Positions 42,798 to 49,269 of a stretch of 49,269 bases of DNA are shown here, piece by piece. How positions within the stretch are numbered: position 1 is the stretch's first letter; each line of letters starts with the position of its first letter. Source of the stretch: Reyranella sp. (lineage in GTDB: Bacteria > Pseudomonadota > Alphaproteobacteria > Reyranellales > Reyranellaceae); NCBI RefSeq assembly GCF_030651995.1, contig NZ_JAUSBN010000069.1, positions 1 through 49,269 on the forward strand. The letters run 5' to 3'. Under the pieces are notes generated by a model. The model saw nothing but the letters and a program-made list of their open reading frames with translations, did no database searches and was not told the DNA's origin. The translations under genes and the position numbers were made by a program.

Positions 42798-43724
42798 TCA
42801 AGCCTCTGGATTGGCCTTCGCCGTTGCCGTCTTGATCTGCGCCCGCCGCACCGCCTCGCGGTGGGAGATGTACAGGGCGCTGGCGAAGATCACCGCCGCG
42901 CCGACGAAGGTCCAGACGTCCGGCTTCTGGAAGAACAGGAAATAGCCCAGCATCGTGTTCCAGATCAGCGACAGGAAGCCGATCGGCTGCAGCAACGTGA
43001 TGTCGGCGAGCTGGTAGCCGCGCTGCTGGCAGATATGGCCGAGCGTGCCGGCCAGTCCAGCCAGCAGGAACCAGACGATGTCGCCCCACTCCGGCGTCTG
43101 CCAGAACCACAGCGCGAACGGCAAGGCGCAGACGACGATCACGACGTTCTGCCAGATCACGATCGTGGTCGCCGAATCGGTGCGGGCCAGCGCCTTGGAG
43201 ATCAGGTTCGAGGCCGAGAAGATCGGCGTCGAGATCAGGATGCAGATGACGCCGATATGGATGTCGCCGAAGCCCGGCCGGATGATGATCATGGCGCCGA
43301 TGAAGCCCACGATGACGGCCATCCAGCGCCGCAGCCGCACCTTCTCGGCGAGGAACAGCGCGGCGCCGATCGTGACGAAAATCGGCCCGGTGAACCCCAG
43401 CGCCGTGATCTCGGCCAGGGTGGTGAGCGGCAGCGCCACGAACCACAGCATCATGCCCGCGGTATGGATGGCTCCGCGCGAGATGTGCAGGGGCAGCCGC
43501 CTCGTGTGCAGCGAGCGGTAGAGGCCAAGGCGCATCACGATCGGCACGAGGAACAATGCGCCGAAGAAATAGCGCAGGAAGGCCATCACGTAGGGATTGA
43601 GATGCTGCGCCGGGATCAGCGTGAAGACGTTGAGCAGGGCGAACAGGACGCCCGACAAAGCGACCCAGAGGATCCCGCGCAAATTCGGCGGCAGCGCGAG
43701 CCAGCGGGCTACGAGAGCGGACAC
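42798..43724 (-). CDS. EamA/DMT-family permease
   Basis: A 308-residue inner-membrane protein with ten hydrophobic helices in two EamA repeats, the usual DMT layout. HLNPYVMAFLRYFFGALFLV and ALPLTTLAEITALGFTGPIF (helix 4 region) are typical. It starts at GTG 43724. Substrates in this family are small metabolites, often exported amino acids; none can be named. It is convergent with moaA across a repeat terminator. Confidence 0.85.
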   Translation of the reverse strand: MSALVARWLALPPNLRGILWVALSGVLFALLNVFTLIPAQHLNPYVMAFLRYFFGALFLVPIVMRLGLYRSLHTRRLPLHISRGAIHTAGMMLWFVALPLTTLAEITALGFTGPIFVTIGAALFLAEKVRLRRWMAVIVGFIGAMIIIRPGFGDIHIGVICILISTPIFSASNLISKALARTDSATTIVIWQNVVIVVCALPFALWFWQTPEWGDIVWFLLAGLAGTLGHICQQRGYQLADITLLQPIGFLSLIWNTMLGYFLFFQKPDVWTFVGAAVIFASALYISHREAVRRAQIKTATAKANPEA

Positions 43725-43818
43725 GCCGCAACTATGTCACAGGCCCTGCGACCCCGCACCATCGACGGTTCGGCGGCTTCCGAGAGGCGAGTGCGTCGCC
43801 CCCTCCGACGATCAGATG

Positions 43819-44511
43819 TCAGGCCAACGCGATGTCGGGCGCCCGACCCTCGCGCAGCCGGACGACACGGGCCACCAGCTCCTCGAGATAGGGATCGTGG
43901 ATGCCGAGCGACCGCGCATGCTCCGCGGTATTCAACAGGTACTCGCGGCACGCGCCGCGGCGGCCCTCGGCGAAGGCGATGTGGTAGGCGGCGCGCTCGA
44001 TCGGCAGGTCGCCGCAATACTGGCAGTGCCCGGTCTCGACGACGAAGGTCACGGCGCTGACAGTGCGCCCATCCCGCAGCTTCGTCGGCACCCAGCGCGG
44101 CTTGTAGACGCCCGCCAGCATCTCGCGGTTCCACAGCAGGCCCAGTTCCTGCCGCACGAGTTCGGGCGACAGGCGATAGGCGATGCCTTCGCACTGTCCG
44201 CCGTCGGCCAGCGCCAGCATCAGACCCGGCAGTTCCGGCGTGCCCCGACCCATCGGCGTCCAGAAGCAGAAGGAGCGGCGCCAACCTTCCACGCTGCAGG
44301 GCTGGACCTCGGCATATTCGAGGGCCGGATTCCACATCAGCGAGCCGTAGGCGAAAACCCAGGTCTCCTCGCCCGGCGGACGGTCGAGCAGCGCCTCGTT
44401 AAGGCTGGCCTCGCGCTCCGGCGACGACAGGAAGAAGTCGTAGCCGGCGGCTCGGGCGTCGGCGACGATCTGGTCGATCCGTTCCGACGTCAGGTCCTCG
44501 CGTGTCAGCAA
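43819..44511 (-). CDS. ChaC-like gamma-glutamylcyclotransferase
   Basis: A 230-residue enzyme of the ChaC type. WVFAYGSLMWNPAL (substrate-binding YGSLMW, about 55-60) and RGTPELPGLMLAL (catalytic Glu region) with CEGIAYRL are family hallmarks. It cuts gamma-glutamyl groups, usually from glutathione, releasing 5-oxoproline. It starts at TTG 44511, 8 bases after GAGGGA. The MaoC gene lies upstream on the same strand with a 10-base gap. The first 50 residues are not conserved in family cores. Confidence 0.88.
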   Translation of the reverse strand: MLTREDLTSERIDQIVADARAAGYDFFLSSPEREASLNEALLDRPPGEETWVFAYGSLMWNPALEYAEVQPCSVEGWRRSFCFWTPMGRGTPELPGLMLALADGGQCEGIAYRLSPELVRQELGLLWNREMLAGVYKPRWVPTKLRDGRTVSAVTFVVETGHCQYCGDLPIERAAYHIAFAEGRRGACREYLLNTAEHARSLGIHDPYLEELVARVVRLREGRAPDIALA

Positions 44512-44521
44512 ACGCGGTCCC

Positions 44522-44989
44522 TCAGGTGCCGTAGACGATGGACATGGTCTCGGCCACGCAGGCCGGACGCTCCTGGCCTTCGATCTCGATGGTGACCTGG
44601 TTGGTCAGGCGCACGCCGCCCTTGTCCATCGGATCGGCCGCGATCAGCTTGGCGCGCGCGCGCACCTTCGAGCCGGCCGGAACCGGGCTGGTGAAGCGCA
44701 CCTTGTTGCAACCGTAGTTGATGCCGTTGCGCACGTTGTTGATGTGCGAAATCTGTTGGCTGAGCATCGGGATCAGCGACAGGGTCAGGAACCCGTGGGC
44801 GATGGTCTTGCCGCCCGGCATGTCCTTCTTCGCCCGCTCGACGTCGACATGGATCCATTGATGGTCGCCGGTCGCATCGGCGAAGAGGTTGATCCGCTCC
44901 TGCGTGATCTCAACCCAGTCGCTCACACCGATTTCCTCCCCCACGTGCTTCTGCATCTCGCTGGGATGGGCGAACTCTCGCTTTGCCAT
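44522..44989 (-). CDS. MaoC-like (R)-specific enoyl-CoA hydratase
   Basis: A 155-residue hot-dog-fold hydratase. The catalytic Asp-His pair is D42 and H47 in ATGDHQWIHVD, followed by GKTIAHGFLTLSL (about 60-73). It hydrates 2-enoyl-CoA to (R)-3-hydroxyacyl-CoA. It is divergent from an (S)-type enoyl-CoA hydratase at 45140, so both stereochemical routes sit side by side. It is probably co-transcribed with the ChaC-like gene. Confidence 0.88.
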   Translation of the reverse strand: MAKREFAHPSEMQKHVGEEIGVSDWVEITQERINLFADATGDHQWIHVDVERAKKDMPGGKTIAHGFLTLSLIPMLSQQISHINNVRNGINYGCNKVRFTSPVPAGSKVRARAKLIAADPMDKGGVRLTNQVTIEIEGQERPACVAETMSIVYGT

Positions 44990-45139
44990 TTACCGCCTCT
45001 GCTTCATTTACTTCGCTTCAACTGCAATATTGACCAGAAACGCACGCGTGTCTGCTCGATAGCTATCCTCCGCGTTTGTATCGTCGCGGCCTTTTGCCCA
45101 TCATGCCACTCTCAAGAATGCACAGGAGGAGACCCCCAT

Positions 45140-45961
45140 ATGGCGTACGAGACCGTCCTCTACGACGTCGCGGAGCGCATCTGCACGATCACCCTGAATC
45201 GTCCCGAGAGGCTCAATGCCTGGACCCGGCAGATGCATTTCGACCTCAAGGACGCCATGCACACGGCTGGCGCCGACCCTGAGGTGCGGGCCATCATCCT
45301 GACCGGTGCGGGTCGTGGGTTCTGTGCCGGCGCCGACATGGGGGGCCTCCAGGCGATCGGCTCGGGGGCCTCGGCCGACAGGTCGACCAAGGCCCAGGAG
45401 GGGCTTCCCGGCGGCAGCACGCTGCCCGAGTTCAGGATGAACTACTCCTATTTCCCGGCGATCCCGAAGTTCATCATCGCGGCGATCAACGGCCCGGCCG
45501 CCGGCCTCGGCATGGTGATCCCGCTCTATGCCGACCTGCGCTTCGCGGGCGAATCGGCGGTGTTCACCACGGCCTTCGCCCAGCGCGGCCTGATCGCCGA
45601 GCACGGGATCAGTTGGCTGCTGCCGCGGCTGGTCGGCCTGCCGACCGCGCTCGACCTTCTCTGCTCGGCCCGCAAGTTCCGCGCGCCCGAGGCACTGGCG
45701 TTGGGCCTGGTGAACCGGGTCATTCCCGACGACAAGCTGCTGGCCGAGGCTCGCGCCTATGCCACCCTCTTGGCCAACACGGTCTCGCCGCGCTCGGTGG
45801 CGGTGATGAAGCGCCAGCTCTGGGAGGCCCAGTTCCAGACGCTGGCCGAGGCCACGCTCCAGGCAAATCACGAGATGGAACTGTCGTTCCAGACCTCGGA
45901 CTTCAAGGAAGGCGTGGCCCACTATCTCGAGAAGCGGGCCGCGAGGTTTACCGGCAGGTAG
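45140..45961 (+). CDS. Enoyl-CoA hydratase/isomerase (crotonase family)
   Basis: A 273-residue crotonase. ATG 45140 follows AGGAGGA. LNRPERLNAWTRQMHFDL (about 19-36), GAGRGFCAGADM (oxyanion-hole loop, about 56-67) and NGPAAGLGM are typical. The catalytic-Glu region reads RGLIAEHGISWLLPRLVG, with one of the two acidic residues clear. It converts 2-enoyl-CoA to 3-hydroxyacyl-CoA or isomerises it. It converges with the ABC permease gene (stops abut). Confidence 0.88.
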   Translation: MAYETVLYDVAERICTITLNRPERLNAWTRQMHFDLKDAMHTAGADPEVRAIILTGAGRGFCAGADMGGLQAIGSGASADRSTKAQEGLPGGSTLPEFRMNYSYFPAIPKFIIAAINGPAAGLGMVIPLYADLRFAGESAVFTTAFAQRGLIAEHGISWLLPRLVGLPTALDLLCSARKFRAPEALALGLVNRVIPDDKLLAEARAYATLLANTVSPRSVAVMKRQLWEAQFQTLAEATLQANHEMELSFQTSDFKEGVAHYLEKRAARFTGR

Positions 45962-46759
45962 CTAGACCTTTTCCGTCTGCCCGGCCTTGGGCTGCCAGGT
46001 CATCAGGCGGCGCTCGACGACGCCGACCAGGCTGTCGAGCACGAGGGCGCAGGCCGTGAGGACCAGGATGCCGGCGAACACGGTGTTGATATCGAACGTG
46101 CCCTCAGCCTGGAGGATCAGATAGCCAACACCCATCGAGGAGCCGAGATACTCGCCCACCACGGCGCCCACGAAGGCCAGGCCCACCGCGTTGTGCAGGC
46201 TGGCGAACACCCAACTCATGGCGCTCGGCAGGTAGATCGAGCGCAGGAGCTGGCGTTGCGAAGCGCCCAGCATGCGGGCATTGGCAATCAGGTTGGGGCT
46301 GACCTCGCGCACGCCCTGATAGACGTTGAAGAACACCACGAAGAAGACGAGCGTCACGCCCAGCGCCACCTTCGACCAGATCCCGAGGCCGAACCAGACC
46401 GCGAAGATGGGCGCCAGCACGACGCGCGGCATGGAATTGAAGCCCTTGATATAGGGATCCGTGATCGCCGAGGCGGTGGGTGACAAAGCCAGCCATAGGC
46501 CGATGCCCAGCCCCGCCGCCGCACCGATCGTGAAGCCCAGCGCCGTCTCGAGCAGGGTGATGCCGAGATGGGGGAAGATCTCGCCGCTCGCGAACCAGTC
46601 GACGATCACCCAAAAGACCTTCTGCGGCTCGCCGAAGAAGAAGGCGGCGCGGTTGGCCTTGTCGAAATAGAAGGGCGGGATCAGCCCGGGCGCCGTCATG
46701 ACGTACCAGGCCACGATCAGCAGGCCGAGGAGAAGCAGTTGCAGGATCCTGAGCCGCAT
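45962..46759 (-). CDS. ABC importer permease, SsuC/TauC-like
   Basis: A 265-residue inner-membrane permease with six helices. The coupling EAA-type loop reads LIANARMLGASQRQLLRSIY (about 154-173), and AFVGAVVGEYLGSSMGVGYL (about 191-210) is the conserved SsuC/TauC block. It belongs with the ATPase at 46761 and the binding protein at 47598. The substrate is unknown: the family covers sulfonates, nitrate, thiamine precursors and others. Confidence 0.9.
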   Translation of the reverse strand: MRLRILQLLLLGLLIVAWYVMTAPGLIPPFYFDKANRAAFFFGEPQKVFWVIVDWFASGEIFPHLGITLLETALGFTIGAAAGLGIGLWLALSPTASAITDPYIKGFNSMPRVVLAPIFAVWFGLGIWSKVALGVTLVFFVVFFNVYQGVREVSPNLIANARMLGASQRQLLRSIYLPSAMSWVFASLHNAVGLAFVGAVVGEYLGSSMGVGYLILQAEGTFDINTVFAGILVLTACALVLDSLVGVVERRLMTWQPKAGQTEKV

Positions 46760-46760
46760 C

Positions 46761-47591
46761 TCAGATCGCCTTCTGCTGTTCGTAGGCCTTCAGCACCTCT
46801 TCCTTCATCGCGGCCCAGATCTCGCGATGCAGGTCGAGGAAGGCGGGCGTCATGCGGATCTCCTGCACGTCGCGTGGGCGCGGCAGATCCACCTTGAAGT
46901 CGCCGATTGGCCGAGTTGCCGGGCCGGCCGAGAGTACGACCACGCGATCGGAGAGCGCGATGGCCTCCTCGAGATCGTGGGTGATGAACAGCACCGACTT
47001 GCGATCCTCGGCCCACAGCGCCAGCAGCTCGTTCTCCATGAGCTGGCGCGTCTGCACGTCCAGCGCCGAGAAGGGTTCGTCCATCAGCAGGATGTCGGGA
47101 CTGAGGATCAGCGTCTGGGCGAGCGCAAGCCGCTTGCGCATGCCGCCGGACATCTGGTGCGGATAACGGTCCCCGAACCCCGCCAGCCCGACGCGGCGCA
47201 GCCACGCCTCGCCCTGCCCGACCGCTTCCGCGCGCGGGACGCCGCGAAATTCGAGGCCTGCGATCACATTGTCGATGCCGGTGCGCCAAGGCATCAACGC
47301 ATCGGCCTGGAACATGTAGCCCGCCCGCCGGTTCACGCCCTGCGTTGCCAGCAACCTCTCGCCGAAAACTTCGACGGTGCCCGATGACGGCTCCAGCAGT
47401 CCCGCCGCCACGTTGAGCAGAGTGGACTTGCCGCAGCCGGTCGGCCCGACCACCGACACGAACTCACCGCGCGCGACATTCAGCGTGGCGTCCGCAACAG
47501 CGGTGTAGGCTTTGCTCGCATCGTCGCGGGCGGCGAAGCGACAGGTGATATCGGCCAGCGCCAGTGCCGGCACGTCCTTCGTTGTCGTCAC
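46761..47591 (-). CDS. ABC importer ATPase, SsuB/TauB-like
   Basis: A 276-residue ATPase from GTG 47591. Walker A GPTGCGKST (49-57), the signature MSGGMRKRLALAQ, Walker B LLMDEPFSALD and H-loop ITHDLEEAI are intact. QADALMPW follows the SsuB/TauB Q-loop. The gap to the permease is 1 base. The last 30 residues (REIWAAMKEEVLKAYE) extend past the core and may be regulatory. It drives the NMT1-type importer. Confidence 0.92.
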   Translation of the reverse strand: MTTTKDVPALALADITCRFAARDDASKAYTAVADATLNVARGEFVSVVGPTGCGKSTLLNVAAGLLEPSSGTVEVFGERLLATQGVNRRAGYMFQADALMPWRTGIDNVIAGLEFRGVPRAEAVGQGEAWLRRVGLAGFGDRYPHQMSGGMRKRLALAQTLILSPDILLMDEPFSALDVQTRQLMENELLALWAEDRKSVLFITHDLEEAIALSDRVVVLSAGPATRPIGDFKVDLPRPRDVQEIRMTPAFLDLHREIWAAMKEEVLKAYEQQKAI

Positions 47592-47597
47592 GTCCGG

Positions 47598-48632
47598 TCA
47601 GCTGCGCTTGGCGGCACGCTGGGCGAACTCGTTGTTCCACGTGTCCGCGAGCTTAATCGTCGCGGGCTTGATGGCTGGATCGCTCTCGGCCAGGAACTTG
47701 AGACAATTCTCCATCGCTCCAGCCGGCATGGTCCCGTCGGGCGAGATCGTCTCGCGGACGCCGGCGAACGACTTCTCGTAGATGGCACGGTCGCCCAGCA
47801 GGTAACCCTCGGGCACGGCACTGGCGACGTCAGCCGGCGAAGCGTTCTGCAGCCACTGGTTGGCGCGCACGATGCCGGTGGCCAGCGCCTGCGTCGTACC
47901 GGGGTTCTTCTTGATGAAGTCGGATTGCGAATAGAGACTGCCTGCCGGAAAGGCACCGCCGAACACTTCCTGATTGCCCTTGGTCGTGCGCGTGTCGACG
48001 ACGACCTTCACCAGGTTCTTGTTGGTCAGGATGGTGAGCGCGGGATCGGTCTGGGACACGCCGTCGACCTCTCCCTTCTCTACCGCAGCGATGACCGAGG
48101 CGCCGGCACCGACACCGATCGCCACCACGTCGCTGGCCTTCAAGCCACCCTTGGCCGCCCAGAAATTAAGCAGCATGTGGGTCGAGGAGCCTGGCGCCGT
48201 GACGCCGAACTTCATGCCCTTGATGTCTGACGGCCCCTTCACCCGGGCGGCCACGTCGTTGCGCAACGCGATGCAGATCTGCATGCCGCGGCCGATCAGC
48301 GCGAAGCCCGTCACATCCTGGCCGCGCTGCTGCATACGGATCGTGTGCTCGTAGGCGCCGGCGACGACGTCGGCGCTGCCGCCCATCAGGGCCTGCAGCG
48401 ACTTGGCGCCGCCCTGGAAGTCGTTGATCTCGACGTCGATACCGGCTTCCTTGAAGAAGCCCTTGCGCTCGGCGATGGTCAGCGAAAGGTAATAGAGTGC
48501 CGACTTGCCGCCGACGGCCAGGATGACCTTGCTCTTCTCGGGCTTGGCCTGCGCCCGCGCGACATGCGGAGCCGCCAGTACGATCGGGGCGGCCGCCAGC
48601 AGGGTCCGGCGCCGCATCTGCAGCTTGGTCAT
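47598..48632 (-). CDS. NMT1/SsuA-type periplasmic binding protein
   Basis: A 344-residue receptor. ATG 48632 follows GGAGG (inside the ATGGAGG of an upstream candidate). MRRRTLLAAAPIVLAAP is a signal with an RR-like start, ending ARAQ. VGGKSALYYLSLTIAERKGF (about 41-60) and FFKEAGIDVEINDFQGGAKS are the SsuA/ThiY/NMT1 block. It hands its ligand to the permease and ATPase just downstream (6 bases). RGMQICIALRND is the lobe interface. No ligand can be named, though the neighbours process acyl-CoAs. Confidence 0.9.
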   Translation of the reverse strand: MTKLQMRRRTLLAAAPIVLAAPHVARAQAKPEKSKVILAVGGKSALYYLSLTIAERKGFFKEAGIDVEINDFQGGAKSLQALMGGSADVVAGAYEHTIRMQQRGQDVTGFALIGRGMQICIALRNDVAARVKGPSDIKGMKFGVTAPGSSTHMLLNFWAAKGGLKASDVVAIGVGAGASVIAAVEKGEVDGVSQTDPALTILTNKNLVKVVVDTRTTKGNQEVFGGAFPAGSLYSQSDFIKKNPGTTQALATGIVRANQWLQNASPADVASAVPEGYLLGDRAIYEKSFAGVRETISPDGTMPAGAMENCLKFLAESDPAIKPATIKLADTWNNEFAQRAAKRS

Positions 48633-48719
48633 CGTTTCCTCCATGACAGGCTTGTTTTCCGGCAGATTGCCGCAAGGCGCGCAGCGCGGCAACCGCCGCC
48701 GGTCACGGAGAAAGATCGG

Positions 48720-49269
48720 CTAGTTGAACTTACGCTCCTGCCACCACGGGAAGTAGGACGGCATGCCGTCGCTCACCTTCATGGGGAAGCGGGCCGGGCG
48801 CTTTTCGAGGAAGGCGGTCACGCCCTCCTTCACGTCGTCGGACTTGCCGCGCGAGTAGATGCCCTTGGAATCGACCTTGTGCGCTTCCATCGGATGGTCG
48901 GCGCCCAGCATCTTCCAGATCATCTGGCGGTTCAACGCGACCGAGACCGGCGCGGTGTTGTCGGCGATCTCGCGCGCCAGCGCATAGGCCGCCGGCAGCA
49001 GGGAATCGGGCTTGTGGATCGAGCGCACGAGGCGGCCAGCCAGCGCTTCCTCGGCGCCGAAAACCCGCCCGGTCATGACCCACTCCAGCGCCTGCTGCGG
49101 CCCGACCAGGCGCGGCAGGAACCAGCTCGAGCAGGCTTCCATGACGATGGCGCGGCGGGTGAACACGAAGCCGTAGCGTGCCGCTTCCGAGGCAAGGCGA
49201 ATGTCCATCGCGAGCTGCATGGTGATGCCGACGCCGACCGCCGGGCCGTTGCAGGCGGCGATGGTGGGC
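48720..49269 (-). CDS. Enoyl-CoA hydratase/isomerase, partial (runs off the right end)
   Basis: The C-terminal 182 residues of a crotonase; the start lies beyond 49269. Reading in from the edge gives PTIAACNGPAVGVGITMQLA, the oxyanion-side helix of the family, then RRAIVMEACSSWFLPRLVGP (catalytic-Glu region) and TAFLEKRPARFPMKVSDG at the end. It differs clearly from the crotonase at 45140, so it is a second enzyme. It is upstream of the NMT1 importer genes on the same strand with an 87-base gap. Confidence 0.85.
   Translation of the reverse strand, partial: PTIAACNGPAVGVGITMQLAMDIRLASEAARYGFVFTRRAIVMEACSSWFLPRLVGPQQALEWVMTGRVFGAEEALAGRLVRSIHKPDSLLPAAYALAREIADNTAPVSVALNRQMIWKMLGADHPMEAHKVDSKGIYSRGKSDDVKEGVTAFLEKRPARFPMKVSDGMPSYFPWWQERKFN

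Overview
The window is GC-rich, densely coded DNA from a bacterial chromosome, most likely an alphaproteobacterium. The main signs are a LexA box of the alphaproteobacterial GAAC-N7-GAAC type in front of an imuA-imuB-dnaE2 cassette, many periplasmic-binding-protein transport systems (Liv, Pot, Bug/TctC, NMT1 type), CoA-based acid metabolism and a Rhizobiales-style IS481 end. A genus cannot be fixed from the sequence alone. No rRNA, tRNA or CRISPR array was seen.

Layout. 1-1.7 kb: the end of an IS481-family element running off the left edge, a small His-rich hypothetical protein, and two convergent small envelope proteins with back-to-back hairpin terminators. 1.7-8.4 kb: a benzoate-CoA-ligase-type enzyme, a repeat plus a GNAT remnant, and a complete branched-chain/aromatic-acid type ABC importer (binding protein, livH, livM, livG, livF). 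8.4-12.6 kb: a spermidine/putrescine importer (potFGHI) split by a 400-bp nested repeat. 12.6-15.3 kb: a SorAB-like sulfite dehydrogenase with its cytochrome c, then an HxlR regulator divergent from a carboxymuconolactone-decarboxylase-like protein with a twin operator between them. 15.4-22.8 kb: a BenE-like transporter, an M20 carbamoylase, a Phd/ParE toxin-antitoxin (TA) pair, a class III CoA-transferase, an acetylpolyamine-amidohydrolase/HDAC-like enzyme and PoxB. 22.8-23.66 kb: an IS5-family element with a broken transposase. 23.7-28.5 kb: tandem Bug receptors, a TauD-like dioxygenase divergent from a GntR/FCD regulator, and an exported metallo-beta-lactamase-fold protein.

28.6-41.6 kb is the most remarkable part: two DNA-repair loci with three TA modules packed in or against them. 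The SOS mutagenesis cassette reads imuA-imuB-[vapB-vapC]-dnaE2 in one tight run behind a LexA box, and ccdAB follows directly. Then comes the Lhr-like helicase / MBL exonuclease / ATP-dependent ligase repair set, split by a TumE-type toxin and HTH regulator pair with its own twin operator. The regulator's stop codon overlaps the helicase start.

41.6-49.3 kb: moaA (overlapping the ligase gene), an EamA permease, a ChaC-like gamma-glutamylcyclotransferase, a MaoC hydratase, an enoyl-CoA hydratase, an NMT1/SsuA-type ABC importer and a second, partial enoyl-CoA hydratase.

A family of dispersed intergenic inverted repeats, three of them built on the core TGTCATCC[TC]GAGC...GGACCTTT or a relative of it, sits at 3.3, 10.6, 16.6 and 42.7 kb. 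At 42.7 kb it doubles as a terminator, and at 16.6 kb it inflates the open frame of benE.
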